Assembly: GCF_018687715.1 (NCBI RefSeq)
Contig: NC_056766.1
Span: 17,664,001-17,728,000 of the forward strand
From: Carya illinoinensis
Lineage: Eukaryota > Streptophyta > Magnoliopsida > Fagales > Juglandaceae
DNA: 64,000 nt
Direction of reading: 5' to 3'
The stretch's first letter is position 1. Every line of letters starts with the position of its first letter. A model generated the notes under the pieces. The model was not told the origin of the DNA, did no database searches, and saw only the letters and a list, made by a program, of their open reading frames with translations. This document shows, in pieces, positions 1-13,267 of this stretch. The translations under genes and the position numbers were made by a program.

Positions 1-1208
1 TTAATTTATTGCAGAACCATCAAAATTATTTGAAAAATATTATGGAAATAATGGGTGAGTTATCAACGACTCAGCAAGCAAAGAACATATACTAGTATAT
101 AAACATGAGCATTTACAGAATTCAAAATGCAAAACAAAATATTTTATTTTCAGAATGCAGAATCAGAACTTGTTATCAAAAATATAAGAGTGCAAGTTTT
201 AAAAATATTCTTAATCAAAACTTCTTTGGCATAGCATAGCTGAAACATTACATCAGAAACAAAATTTCAAGTTTAACCCCCATGGTAGGGTTGTGTAAAC
301 CCCGACGGCTAACCGAGTACAAAGAGAATCTGAAATCTTCCCCTTATTCATTCTAGGAGCCTCGAGTGTGTACACAGGAAAGACCATGCAAAAAACCACT
401 TTACTTCTAAAGTGGGTGCACTGGAAATAGAAAGGTTGGTACCAACCTAAACAGAGACCGCAGTTTTACACCCTTAGTGAGGTCAAAACAGAATAGAAAC
501 ATAATATTATGCCAAAGGTTTTCAAAAGTCACATCATATCATATCAGAATACAGAACATATTCAGAATACAACAGAATCAGATCATAGTCATATAATTAT
601 GCACATATTTTCATATTCGCTCTTTAAATAATTCATAAATAGAATACCAAAAATTAGCTCATGTCTACACTAGTTATGACCAAAAATACTTTTCTCTTTC
701 ATACATATGAGTAATATAAAACAAATAACTAAAGCTGTTTTCATATTTCTTTTCAAAACAAACATGCATATTTTCAAAATCAATCTTGTTTCATTTTCCT
801 TTTTTAGGCAAAGTCTAGTATAAAATCCCACTTACTTGGATTTTTTAGCTTTTAAGAATTTTCCCAAACTAGTGTTGAATGAATATTAATTGTCACTTAT
901 AAAATAGTCACGTAACTTTCATAAAATTTCAATTGAACACGTATGTCGATACTTAAACCTAAAATACTAAAGAACCTATTTTCCTAAAATTCTTGTAACT
1001 CTAAAATATTTTCACTTGCCAAATTCATCAATATCCACTTAATAATCACTTGATCTAATTCCAACTCAATCACAAGTCTATTTAAAAAAATTAAGCCTAG
1101 CCCACTTAAGTATTATAATAGATGTTGTAACCAAAATATTACCAAGTCCAAAAATGATTTAGGACCAAATTTAAACTCAATAACTTACATATTTACTTCA
1201 TAATTATT
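1..1208 (-). repeat. 3' LTR (partial) of family-B gypsy
   Basis: The sequence aligns by eye with about 3,990-5,005, for example the shared block around 270-320 and 4,260-4,310. The left part lies outside the window. It also matches the family-B 3' LTR near 25,740-25,880 in reverse orientation. Confidence 0.65.
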
Positions 1209-1503
1209 TAAGATAACCCAACTCTTGTTAAGCCCATTATATAAACAAGGCCCATTTGGTCCAAGGTAACCCCAGCCCAATTGATAAAACACAAGTTTGC
1301 ATTTGTTGTTAGACTTTACAGAAGACTATATGGATGAAGAAAAAAAAAAAAACAAGAAATTTTCATATGAAAAATAATAGAGAGTCACCAGGGGCACCGT
1401 GCGACAGACTCACCGTGAGGGCATCAACAAAGCAGTGACAAGGTGGCTGGGAGTGGTAGCAAAGCATAGGGAGAGGAGACGGAAAGAGCACTTTCATTCA
1501 TGG

Positions 1504-1504
<1 letters not shown>

Positions 1505-1573
<69 letters not shown>
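1505..1573. repeat. (GA)n microsatellite
   Basis: An uninterrupted GA dinucleotide run of about 69 bases lies inside the family-B element. It creates long Arg-Glu or Ser-Leu reading frames on both strands that are not genes. Confidence 0.95.
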
Positions 1574-1579
<6 letters not shown>

Positions 1580-2152
1580 GAGGGACTTATGTACGGTGGT
1601 CCAGGGAGTAGTATGACCAAGCTGAGGCCATGTGATGTGGCCGTTTTTGTTGAGGAACGATGCCTAACAATGGAGGGACGTAGGTCTATGGTGGTGTCCA
1701 AATTTGTTCTGTTTCTCTTGCTTAAAGTAGTGACTTTACATGCTATGAGTGTAGGAACTTCGTTGGTGTGGACGATGTGTAGTGATGGCTTGGATCGCAA
1801 TGACTACCCTTTCAATCGTGCTAGATTGTCTGTGGTGAAGGCTCATTGTTGTTCCATCATGGTTCGGGACTGACCTACTGGGCGGCAGTTGAGGAGTCTG
1901 CTCTTGTCTTTTGAGTGGATGAAAACTGGGCTGCGGTGGTGCTGCGGTTTGGTGGTCAAAGCCAGGCAGCCAAAAGCTCTTGGTTGGACACGCAGGAAGT
2001 GGCGGCAGTGGCTAATCTGCTGATGGAGAGTGGAGTGGAGGGCTGTTAGTGGCTAACTCCACTAAAACAATTGGTTTCAAGGAGAAAAGAAGTAGAGTAC
2101 CTGTGATCTCATTGTTGTCATCCTCAGTATCTCCAGGCATTAATGCAAACAC

Positions 2153-3070
2153 TCAAGCTGGTCCTATTCTACACTGATTGTTTCCCTGTATCGTTTGTTG
2201 CGGACCTGGAGGTGGGTTGGCCTTCTTGTTGTCTTCTAATAGCAATAGGCATTCCCTAATGAAGTTCCTAGTCTTATCGCATCGAAAACACGACCCCACC
2301 TCTCTTTTGCACTCTCTCGTATGTGTATGGTTACAAAACTTACAGTGGTTGTTTGGTTGATTTCCCTGCATTTGCCTTTGACTTGAGCTGCTCCCTCATT
2401 TCTCTTCTTCCAGGTCTCTTGATCCATACTAGCGGATCCTTGTGGAGTAGCTCTCTTTCTCTGTTCCTGCAACTTAACACTTCTCTTAAAATTCTACTCA
2501 ACCAACATTGCCTTATGCACTAACTCAGAAAAAACTCTGAATCTGTAGGACCCTCACCCGTTCATATATCTTGTGATTCAAGCCCTCCTCAAACTTCTTG
2601 GCCTTCTTTTCCTCATCAGGAATTAGGTATGAGGTGAAGCATGATAATTCCTCAAATCTTGCAGCATATTGGTGAACAGTCATGGTCCTCTGCACCAAGT
2701 TGGTGAACTCTCGAGTTTTAGCTTCCCTATCCGCTTTAGGGAAGAAATAGTCAAAGAAATTCTGCTTAAAGTGAGGCCAACTAACTACTCGTGTCCCCTC
2801 AACTTCCCTGATGGCTTTCTCATAATTCCGCTATCTCTTAACTTCTCCACTCAATTTAAAGGCTGCTAATCATACTTTTTGCTGATATGTGCACTCCAGG
2901 ACACTAAATATCTCTTTTATTTCTTGAATACAATCTTCCACAACATTTGAATCATCATTTCCATCAAATGAGGGAGGATGAGTACAATTAAATTGCTCGA
3001 ATGTGTAGCCTCTCTCATTATTGGTTTCATTCAAATCCTTAAGGTTTCAAACTCGGCGAGGCGATGCCAT
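2153..3070 (-). pseudogene. Gypsy gag polyprotein, degenerate (family B)
   Basis: Reading the minus strand from ATG at 3,070 gives a gag-like start (MASPRR), then an early stop. Downstream there are recognisable Retrotrans_gag segments in several frames: a PPSFDGNDD-type motif near 2,965, a W-P-F-K-F block near 2,740-2,790, and an EF-NLVQ / Y--RFEEL block near 2,590-2,720. Two CCHC-like zinc knuckles follow at 2,240-2,340; in the second the expected His is Asn. Several in-frame stops and frame changes make it a pseudogene. In this family gag forms the virus-like particle. No pol follows. Confidence 0.75.
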
Positions 3071-3645
3071 CCTGTAAGCTTAAGATTAGTTAAAGGTTCT
3101 AAGGAAAGAAAACAAAATATATGTATAAACAAAAATATAAATACAATATTTAAAACAAGTTCAAGATTCTTTTTGTTTTACTCATTCCTAACCATATCTT
3201 TAACCAACTCATATAATCAAAAACCTGACATCGCTTTAAACTTTTTACATCTTTAGAATCTAAACCTTGAAACTTATGAGTTCAATCCTTAACATCCGCA
3301 AATGTAAAACCTCAAAAATCTAAACCTTATCTTATAAAGATTATTTCCTATACTCCAACAAAGTAAGCCTACAGGAGCTAAAATCCCAAATCTCCTAAAA
3401 GTCATTTCTTAGAATCTACAAAATTCAAAACCTCAGATCCCATCAAACTGATCTTTAAAGTAAGTAAAACCCCTAAACCTCGAATTCCCAAAACCCAATC
3501 AGAAAGTCTGTAGAATCTCAAACCTTAAATATCCACCTAATCATCTCTTAGTATTCAAATTCCCACACCTAAAATCTGAAGTTACTTCCTAAACCAATAG
3601 ATATCCAAAACCTCATATGTTACTGTCTACAAAATCTCAAACTTA

Positions 3646-3657
3646 GCTCTGATACCA
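3646..3657 (-). other. Primer-binding site (tRNA-iMet type)
   Basis: The minus strand reads TGGTATCAGAGC, the usual plant primer-binding site for initiator tRNA-Met. It lies just inside the right-hand LTR and fixes the element's orientation. Confidence 0.85.
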
Positions 3658-3659
3658 AC

Positions 3660-5005
3660 TATAACGCACTGGTAAAGGATAGGTGAGTTAGCTCCTGTTA
3701 CCTAAAATAAGCGCCAATAACTCAATTATATATACTCCAGAGACTCCATAAAAATATTAACTTATTTGATCAACACAAATATTTGTGTTCCTCTACATGG
3801 ACACCAAAGGAATACCTTAATAAAATAAATTAAAAACTCCACTAAGACTCAGAAATATCCAAACTCAACATACCAAAATAACATAAAATAATAAATCTAC
3901 TAAATAGGACTCTCCAATAAATACTTGTACCCTTTGGAACTTATTCCTCTACTATCATCAAATCTTGCTAACACTTCCTACTCTTAATTTCCAATTGAAC
4001 CATCAAAATTATCTGAAAAATATTGTGGAGATAAGAAGTGAGTTATCAACAACTCAGTAAGTAGAGAACATGTACTGGTATGTAAAAATGAGCATTTAGC
4101 AATTATAGAATTCAAGATGTAGTAGAAAATATTTTTATTTTCATAATGCAGAATCAGAATATGTTATCAAAAATATCAAAACGAAAGTTTAGAAACATTC
4201 TTATTCAAAATTCTTTTGGCATAACATAACTGAAACATCACATCAGAAATAGAATTCCATATTTAACCCCGTGATAGGGTTGTGCAAACCTCGGTGGACA
4301 ATCGAGCAGAAAGAAAATGTGAAATCTTCCCCTTATTCATTCTTGAAGTCCCGAGTATGCATACAAGAAAAACCACATAGAAAACCAATTTGCTTCCAAA
4401 GTGGATGCATCGAAAATAGAAAAGTTGGGAACAACCCGAACAGAGGCAATAGTTTTACACTCGTGGTAAGGTCAACATAGAAATATTCAGAATACAATAG
4501 AATTAGGTCATAGTCATATTATTATGCACAAATTTTCATATCTGATCCTTTTTACACAATTTATAAATAAAATACCAAAAATAAGCTCATATCTACACCA
4601 GTCATGAACAAAAATAATTTTCTCACTTACATGGACTTTTTAGCTTTTCAGAATTTTTCCACAAGAGTACCTAACGAATATTAATCGTTACTTATAAAAT
4701 AGTCACATAACTTTCGTAAATTTTCAATCAAACACTCATTTCGATACATAAACCTGAAATACTAAAGTAACCTATTTTCCTAAAATTTTCATAACCCTAA
4801 AATATTTGCACTTCCCAAATTTATCAATATCCAGTTAATATTCACTTGATTTAATTCCAACTCAATCACAAGTCTATTTAAAAAAATCAAGCCTAGCCCA
4901 CGAAGTATTATAATAGATGCTGTAACCAAAATACTATCAAGTCCAAAATGATTTAGGACCCAAACCCAGCTCAATAACATACATGTTTACTTCATAATTG
5001 TATTC
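3660..5005 (-). repeat. 5' LTR of family-B gypsy
   Basis: It abuts the primer-binding site and aligns with the left-edge LTR. Its primer-site-proximal part also resembles 24,480-24,830 in reverse. The outer boundary was estimated from loss of similarity. Confidence 0.6.
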
Positions 5006-5379
5006 AAATAATTTTTTAACTTTATAATATTTTTATTTAACTTTTTTTCACACATTTTTTTAAAACCCGATAGAACATCTTAACTCAAAACATGTCACCA
5101 CTATTTACATACCATTTCACCATTATTCATAAAATTCTAATATGCTCAATGTGTCCAAACGTAATCCATCCCAAGTGCTCTTAGAATAATTACATGAATC
5201 ATTTTCTAATTATTACATATATTGAAAAAATATATTTTTTCTTTATTATATCAATAAGGAAAATGCTAAATGTACTTAAGAAAAATTTACAAAAAAACTC
5301 ATTTCTCCACTGCATGATAGTTATTTATATGTTGAAAATCATTAAATTTGAAATTCAAAATCTGAATTTCAAAAGAAAG
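5006..5379. other. AT-rich spacer, nothing recognised
   Basis: No conserved coding or structural signal was seen. The last five bases (CTAAT, 5,380-5,384) are the target-site duplication of the next element. Confidence 0.5.
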
Positions 5380-5384
5380 CTAAT

Positions 5385-8292
5385 TGTAATGATTGTCTTC
5401 GTGGTGGGACCTTTAGAAAATGATTTTAGGAAAGACGACGGGAATTACCATTTGTTTTAAAAATTTTTCCTTTCATTCTCAAGATACGAAAAACTCCATG
5501 TTTATAAAATAAAATGTGTTTATCAATTTAAAGAGAGTTGTAATGGAAAACATTAAACTTTATAATTAAAATTTTTTCATACAAAACATTATGCCTAGCC
5601 TTCCGTGCTCTTCCCCTTGGGCCGTGTCCGTCCTAACGTATTCTACTCATCTTGTCTAAGGGAGGGTACACATAAAAACTAAAATGAGTCGAAGTCTGGT
5701 AAGTATTACTTCATATGGTCAAAATATAATACCATAGGCTTTCAGTTATTCATTCATCACTCTATACATACTATACATGAGACATTCGTTCATTTAAAAC
5801 ATTTCGAGGCTAGGTTTTTCTTGAAAATGATTCTCTTTTGTAAAACATTTTTTTTTCTTTCATAAAACATTTCCCCATGCCTCATGCCTTCCTTTCGTAA
5901 AGAGTTTAAGCATACATGCATTCTTTCTTATCATACTTAGATTCTTTCTTATCAATTCATATTGTCTATTACATATTGTTATGCCCCGTTTGGTGGGGTT
6001 AGCGGTTTTTTGGACTTGATTTCTCCTATGGCCTTGGCTTGGGAATCCCTCAGTCAGGGGTAACAATGGGTGCACTACTAGTATTACTTACCCGGCATTG
6101 CAATCTATCCAATCCTTTGGTATCCATTCATTCAGTCATTGCCGTTATGTATTTTCATACATTCAAACTTTCAATCATTTCATTCATTTGTTCAATTCAT
6201 TCATTTCTTTTAGTCCTTTTTATTTATTCTTTTTTAGTTCACTCAGTTTGTAGACATCATTTAAAAGCATAGGCTTAAACCTCGATATTTAAAACATCCT
6301 TTAAAATCATAGACATCAGCATCGTTTAAAACATCAATCCATGGCATCATTAAAGCATAATTAAACATCATCTTTCATGGCACCATTTAAAACCTCAGTT
6401 TATAGGGACATTTTAAAACATTTTTTTTTTTGAGTCGTTTAAAGCATCACTTAAAGCATAAGGCCGAAGTCTCACATTTCATTTCATGAAAATACGTACA
6501 ATACTTACCACATGTACCATCCATTCACATGCATACACTTAATACTTTGGGGTCCATTAAGAGGGGGGCCGCCAAGAAGGGTCGTTACATATATATCTTT
6601 GAAAACTTATACTTGGGATTCTCTTGTAAAACATCGTCCTTGTCATTTCATAAAGTATCATAAAGGAAAAACATTTCATTTTCATTTCATTCATTTATTT
6701 GGAAAACTCTAGAAGCGTATAAATATATTACTTACCTGGACTCCATGCCATACTCATTTTATGCAGTCCATTCATGTGCGTGTCAAATAGGAACCTACAT
6801 ACGTGACATAACTTTAGCGTCATTCTCAATCTAGTACATAAGCAACTAAACTAAAGCTACACCTCACCTAGAAACACTCTCATTCTATCCCACGCTCTTA
6901 CATGTCCCTTACTATGTTAAAACCTTCGAGATCCACTTACAATCAATACCTCTTCCAAACTCAATGCTCTACCTTGAGTGCTAATCTACTCAAGTGAACC
7001 TCCATGATTCACTTTAGGGTTAAAACACTAAGACCCTCGTCTTACTCTTCCTATTAACCACATCTGATACATGACTCAGATCGACTAATTCACACACCCC
7101 AACCTTAGACAACATACCTGTTACTATCTTCATGCATTCTCGTCCTTGCCCACACTTTATCCTCATTCCAATCCATATATGCCACACGGCTTTAAGCCAA
7201 TTCTGAGACTTAAACATCGTGTAACCATGCTTAGCACAGATTATCCATTATATATGATAAATTCGTCTGGCACATGTGTTTAACCAGATTACTCACGTAC
7301 CTTACCCCTTTTTATCACCTAAGATCAACTTATAATTTGTTGAATGCTAGCTTGTGTAAACAAGCTCCATACTCCGATATCAACTTCTACTCAAACTCGG
7401 TCGGCAGGATTTTCTACTTCTCGGCTCTATACAAGTTCATCCCAACACTTACACGACAAAACTCCATTCACACCACATCTCCATCACATGACGTAGCTCG
7501 GGACTATTCCCAAGCTACATCGTGACACCCTTCACTATGATAGTGTCACCTCACAACCACTCAAAGACACTATTCTACAATTCTCAACACTACCCACACG
7601 TTCTACGCTCCTTAGCTACACCATACAACCTTCGTGACATGTCATCCAGTGCATCACGACACCACAGGGAGTAGACTCCACATGAACTCCCTTCCAACAC
7701 TTTGCTGCATCACTACTACAGCACACACTTCACACTCGCACTTCACAGCACAATCTACAATACTACACAATAAACTCTACAATCAACCAACTAACATCTA
7801 ACATAAATAATGAAAGAGAGAGGATTATACCATCGTTGAGATTAACCCGTGCATTGCTCTCTACCCCGACACAGTCAATAACGTCGAAAGAGTCATATGT
7901 GGCAGCTAAATCAGGTACGGTAGCTATCCACCTTGTAAAGTGGCGATTTGGGCTTAGGCAAAGGCTAGGGGTGGTCTTGGAAGGTTCATGGTGGTCTCAG
8001 AATGGCAGTGAGGGGCAAAGCATTTAAATAAAATGTTTTTCTACAATTATAATATTTTTAGAGCTCTTCGAAAATGTTATAATTATCTTACTTAAAATCA
8101 GGCTTGGCCAATAACACTAGAAATATCCCATATAAATATTTCTATGACATTTAAAATATTTAAAGGCTTTAAAACACTAGACTTACTTTAAAAATCGCTT
8201 GGTATCTTTAAAAACACACTATCGAGGTTCGACACACAAAACAAGACTCGTGACCATAAGAGAGAGAATTATACTAATAGAATGATATTACA
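5385..8292 (-). repeat. Solo LTR, long-LTR gypsy family, with TSD CTAAT
   Basis: It begins TGTAATGATTG and ends GATATTACA. The flanks are a perfect 5-bp duplication, CTAAT, at 5,380-5,384 and 8,293-8,297. Its interior matches, in reverse orientation, the solo LTR at 10,926-15,708; for example 5,583-5,700 pairs with 15,380-15,510 and 5,970-6,100 with 14,880-15,050. No primer-binding site, polypurine tract or coding sequence is attached, so it is what remains after LTR-LTR recombination. It is 2,908 bp, about 1.9 kb shorter than its sister. The TGTAAC-GCCC ends and great length fit Tekay/Del-like chromoviruses, but that assignment is an inference. Confidence 0.85.
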
Positions 8293-8750
8293 CTAATAGA
8301 ATGATAAGTCTTGTAAGTAAAATTATAAGTAAAAATGTAAGTACCCCACTTATCAATAATGATACAAATATGTCATTGAAAATTGAATAATCAAAAGAGT
8401 ATATCATTAATTAATTTATTTTTATTAATTTATTTCAATAGACTTAGGAGTATTAATTCACTGTAATAGGAAATTCTTTTTGCAAGGAAAATATATCATT
8501 GCAAAAAGACTTTTTTTGTTACAACTGACTATTTTCAATGAACAGTATTCATTGCCTTACTTTCAAAATTGCGTCATTGGTGAATGTCTACACCAACGAG
8601 TTTCTTTTTGTTGCAGATAAGGACTTTCAGAGAAAAGATTCTTTCATTACAGATGTATATTTCCTCGTTACAAATATATGGGCAGCCATTGCAACTAGTC
8701 TTTTAATAACAAAATATTTCATTCTTGCAACAAATTTGGTTGTTAGAGAT

Positions 8751-10026
8751 TGTTGCCCAGATGATTAGCACAAGAGGGGGGGTGAATTGGGTTGTATTTA
8801 AAAATAAACAATTATAAATCAAATACAAAATATAAAATATAAAAAAATATGAAGCAACAATAAATATAATGAGTAAGGGTAAGAGAGAAGTAAACTCAAT
8901 AAGTTAACGAGGTTCGCCCCCACTGCCTACGTCCTCGCCTCAAGCTATCCCTTGAGAATCCCCAAATTCACTATTCAACCCTTTTAGGTAGAGATAAAAA
9001 CCTATTAGACATTTGAACAACACTGCTACAAAGGATCCGTATAGAACACCCTTTACACTTGCAATCACCTTATACATGGTGATTCAACTATTCTTTGTGT
9101 AAAATACTTTCTACACGCACAAGGGTTATACACACCCTTTTACTGATACAAGAACTAATAATGGATAGGTTATCAGAGAACACTCCTCAATGAGTGAAAT
9201 AAAAATAATACAGCTCAAACTATATCTCTCTCAAAATGAATAAGGGTTAAGGCTCAATGATTAGAGAAGAGAGAATGAAAGTTTTGAATAAATGTTGTAT
9301 GCTCTTGGTGTTTTGAATTTGAATCTCTCAAATGATCTATTTATAGACATATGAGATTTCATATTCAAATTTAAAAAGATTCACATGTCAAAGACAACAT
9401 CATTCACTTTTTAAAAAAATCAAATAAAATTTTCTTCTCTTTCATTTTTCAAAGACAACATCATTCACTTTTCAAAACTTTCAAACCTAATCTTTTTACT
9501 TTTAGCATGTGACAAAAAGAGTACACTTTAAATTTCAAAATTTTCAAACAAAATCATCTACCTTTTGCATAAGTCAAAAAGAGTATCAATCACTTTTGAA
9601 AATATTCAAATAAAGCATGCACATGTGAAAGGTGACAATCAATCATCTTTAATATAATCAAAATTCAAACCTTTAATCATGTTATGCACATGTAAAAGAT
9701 GACAATCGATTATCTTTCAAAATTTTCAAATTTAATTTTTAAAATATTCATGCACATGTGGAAAATATATTTTAATGCTTTATGATAAAATATTAATTTT
9801 GAGTATTAATCCTAATTTTAAATTTTTAAGAAATTTACAATATTATTCTATGAGTTGTAATGTGAACTTGTTCCCTTCTTACTCATGCTTAGTTCATTGA
9901 TATGCTTGACTTCATTGTATAGACAAATTGAACATAAGACTCATTTATTCTTTGAATTCATTTGTTATAATCAAAATCAATGTGTAGATATATAATTATA
10001 CGAACCTTGAAACCTTGGGTTCATCA
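8751..10026 (-). repeat. Solo LTR of SIRE-type Copia
   Basis: It begins TGTTGCCCAGATG and ends GGTTCATCA, and matches the 5' LTR at 33,961-35,364 along its length in the same orientation. The flanks are GAGAT (8,746-8,750) and GAAAT (10,027-10,031), a 5-bp duplication with one mismatch. No internal Copia sequence is attached. It interrupts the TTGCAA-repeat relic. Confidence 0.88.
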
Positions 10027-10031
10027 GAAAT

Positions 10032-10830
10032 ATACATTTTAACAATTTATATTCATTGCAAATGTATAGTTGCAACGAATTTGATTTGTTGCAAATGTAC
10101 GAAAGCAATGAATTTAGTCCTTGCAAATATGCGTTAGTAAAGAATTTGATGCTTTACAAATACATTTCAACGACTTATTTTTGTTGCAACTACAATTGTA
10201 ACAATTTCACTTCATTGCAAATGTATAGCAGCAACAATTTCAATTTATTGCAATGTAATACATTTTCAATGACTGTAAATCACTGCAAAAGTCTATTTCC
10301 AAGAACTGATTCATTGCAGAAGTTCACTTGTAATGAATGTACATTGTTACAAATGTAGTTCACCAATAAAATGCATTCATTGCAAACGTACTGAAGCAAT
10401 GAATGCAATTCATTGGAAATCATCATTTGCAAATACAATCTCACAACGATTTAATTTGTTGCAAATAAATATTTGCAATGATGTAGATTCATTTCAAATG
10501 TATTACAGTAACAATGTATATTCATTGTAAATAGACATTTATAAAGATGTACATTCCTTGTAAGTGTATTTTACTAACAAAACTTTTTTATTGTAATGTG
10601 AAGTCATTTTCATTGCAAAAGTACTTCACATTGCAACGTATTGTTTTCCTTTCAAATTGAGAAGTTGCAACGAGTTTTATTCCTTGCAAACATATATTTC
10701 GACCTGAAAATATTTTTTGCGACATAAAAATGCCATTGCAAATTCACAAAATTTGTCACAAAGTTAGCTATATTTGTCATTGCAATTATTTCTGACTTTG
10801 GTTTGCGAAAGGTGTTGGGTTTTGAATTTT
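10032..10830. repeat. Degenerate TTGCAA / CATTGCAAATGTA repeat array
   Basis: Some 15-20 imperfect copies of a 40-60-base motif occur, each pairing a TTGCAAATGTA-like half with a GCAACGAATT or CAATGAATT half. This dense alternation is typical of subterminal regions of plant DNA transposons. The small reading frames here come from the repeat. Confidence 0.7.
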
Positions 10831-11403
10831 TTGCAAACAAGTCAAACTTATTTAAAATTTCAATCAATCATCTATATAATTACTTTCCCTTAGTTCACAA
10901 TGTAATTAAATTCACTGGACAACTATGTAATATCCGCTCCTTCTTTCTTCTTCTTTACGTACGAGCCTTGATCCACGTGTCAAACTTCGGTGTATGTGTT
11001 GAGCCTTGCTCTACGTGTCGAGAGTCAGTCTATCTGACTAGCCTCGATCTACATGTTGAATCTTATCCTACGTGTTGTATCTCGATGGCGTGTTCTGAAA
11101 GTTATTATGCGAATTTCAAAGTAAGATAGATATTTTAAAGTTTATGGATATTTTAATATTATGAAAATATCTATGGAAAATATCTATAGAAAATATCTAT
11201 GGAAGATATTTTCAGAAAATATCTATAGAAGATATTTTCAGTATTATTAGATAAGCTTGTTTTAATGTAGCACAATTATAATATTTTAATGAGCTCTGAA
11301 AATATTATAATTGTGGATAATATCTTATATTAGATATTTTAGTTGTTTTAAAGTATTAAGATGTTTAATTTTACGTTGAAAATTCTTATTTAAATTAAAT
11401 GGT

Positions 11404-11657
11404 TTTATGCACTTTGATTAATTAATGATACTTTATCATTTTAGATAATGATGAAGAAATATTATTTTATAAACTTTAGTTTATAAAATAATATTCTATC
11501 TTAATTCCTCTCAGTGTTTTGTTTAAGTGTTTTATGCACTTTGATTAATTAATGATACTTTATCATTTTATATAATGATGAAGAAAATATTATTTTATAA
11601 ACCTTAGTTTATAAAATAATATTCTATCTTAATTTCTCTTAGTGTTTTATTAAAGTG
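11404..11657. repeat. Tandem duplication, period 127 bp
   Basis: Two nearly identical units begin TTTATGCACTTTGATTAATT at 11,404 and 11,531. Each contains an internal hairpin around a TTTATAAACTTTAGTTTATAAA-like palindrome. It lies in the solo LTR. Confidence 0.9.
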
Positions 11658-11721
11658 TTTTATTTAAAATAAAACACTTACGCATTTTCAAATCAGTGTT
11701 TTAATTCATCGTTAGATCCTT

Positions 11722-12657
11722 TTGAGGATCCTAAAGCGTAGGATTGAAGATAAATACCCAAACCTCTATCTTTTCTTCCTCACTTTTTCTCTTTTTCTTT
11801 TTTTTTTCTCTCTCTCTTTTTCTCTCCCTCGTGCATGTCCAGCCGATCACTGTGCATGGACTTCCTCCATGCCCGTTCGGTCCAAGCCTCCCAGCCGGCG
11901 CCACCTCCGGCCACCGTGCCTCACCTCCCACACCGGCGTGACCCTCTCTCACCGGCGACCACAACTGCACCGGTGGTGTGTTTTTCCGGCCACCGAGTCT
12001 CTCTCTTTTCTCCTTCAAAGAAATGGGTCTTCAACCATTTTTCACCTCTTTGGACCACCATACACGGTTGAAACGGCCACCAAGCACCACCAATGGAACC
12101 ACCATGTCAAGAGCTTCCTCCCCATGTCTTTCTTTTCCCCTAACTCTCACTCTTTCTCCGATGGGTCTTCACACACACACGTTCGGTTGCACCGCCGTGC
12201 ACCACCATCCACGGCCACCCATGGTGTTTCACCACCACCACTTTGTTCCTCTCATCACCATGAACTTCCCCAAGAAATTCCATGGCCAACGGAGCTATGT
12301 AGAGCTCTCACTCTCCCTCACTCTCCAAGGCCGAAAATGGCTTCAAACGGCCGATCCGCCGCCGTGAGCCACCGTATGGCCACCACCTCGCCACCACAGC
12401 TCCACCACATGTTCCTCTACCTTTCCCTAGCTTCCCATGAAGTTCTATGGTCTTCCACCACCTCAAGCAAACACCCACCATTCGGATTTACTGTTCACGG
12501 CATGATGCCGCCGTGCTCCGCCACCCTTGACCACCACGAGGCCACCATGAGCCTTCCAAGGCCACGCCTAGCTTTTCTCAAGCTCAAACTACCACTTTAT
12601 GTGTTGGACAGCCACCGTACGCGGTGTTACCGCCACGTACGCTCCACCGACGCTTAA
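11722..12657 (+). other. Open frame of 311 codons inside a solo LTR (doubtful protein)
   Basis: The frame is long, but the translation is low complexity (His, Pro, Ser, Thr, Arg), with no recognised domain, and it lies wholly within an LTR. Codon content follows the C-rich, CCACC-rich composition of this LTR segment. A TATA-like GATAAATACCC at about 11,748 lies downstream of the frame's first codon, so an LTR transcript would more likely begin inside it. Protein production is unsupported; it is listed because the LTR may be transcribed. Confidence 0.2.
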
Positions 12658-12912
12658 TCGTGACGCGCAGCGAGTGACGCACGAGTTAGCCCGTCGATGG
12701 TATAACCTTCTATCTCTAGTTATTTATGTTTAAAGTAGTTGATTGGTTGGATCGTAGACTGTGTAGTTAGTATTTGTGGAGTTCGCTGCGTAGTTATGAA
12801 GCGAAGTGTAGTTGTGAAGTGTTGGGCTTGATTGTGTAGCATTGTGGATTATGTTGTGAAGTATGGGCGTGAGATGGATGCCACAGATGTGATACGGCGT
12901 GTAGTGTGAAGA

Positions 12913-13245
12913 GAGTACGCGTGAAGCGTACTCTGTGTAATGCAGCGACGCGTCGTGTGACGTGTGCTGTAGTGATGTGTGTCGTAGAAGAAAGGGAGTG
13001 CACATGGAGTGTACTCCGTGTTGTATGGCGATGCACCGTGTGATGTGCATCGTGATGATGAGTGTTGTAACGAAAGGAGTACGCGTGGCGCATACTCCGT
13101 GTCGCGTAGCGATGCACCGTGAGGCGTGTATCGTAGTGATATTGTCATAGTGTGGATGGAAGAGAGTTCACGTGAGTGTACTCTATATGAGGTCGTGATA
13201 CACTGGATGGTGTGTCACGAAAGGTTGGATGACGTAGCAGAGAAG
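12913..13245. repeat. Tandem array, about 4 units of 81-87 bp
   Basis: Units begin near 12,913, 12,996, 13,077 and 13,164. Each has a GAGTRC-CGTG start, a TACTC-TGT block, a GCGATGCACCGTG-like block and a final CGAAAGG or similar. The array is GTG-rich and CpG-rich and lies within the 4.8-kb solo LTR. Confidence 0.75.
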
Positions 13246-13267
13246 TGTGGAGTGTATGGTCTAGTGT

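Larger units (their letters stand above)
1..5005 (-). mobile_element. Decayed Ty3/gypsy element (family B), gag only
   Basis: About 1.2 kb at the left edge is repeated, diverged, near 3,990-5,005. Between the copies, the minus strand has a primer-binding site next to the right copy and a broken gag. This is the layout of a minus-strand LTR retrotransposon with its 5' LTR on the right. No protease, RT or integrase is visible between gag and the left LTR, so the copy is non-autonomous or heavily deleted. The left LTR is cut by the window edge. LTR and leader sequence resemble the plus-strand element at 20,798-25,880, so both are one family. Outer LTR ends are uncertain because homology fades near 1,208 and 5,005. 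Confidence 0.75.

Noticed and set aside
1399..1873. Overlapping small open frames on both strands around the GA repeat
   Set aside because: They are produced by the (GA)n run and read Arg-Glu or Ser-Leu repeats. No domain is present.
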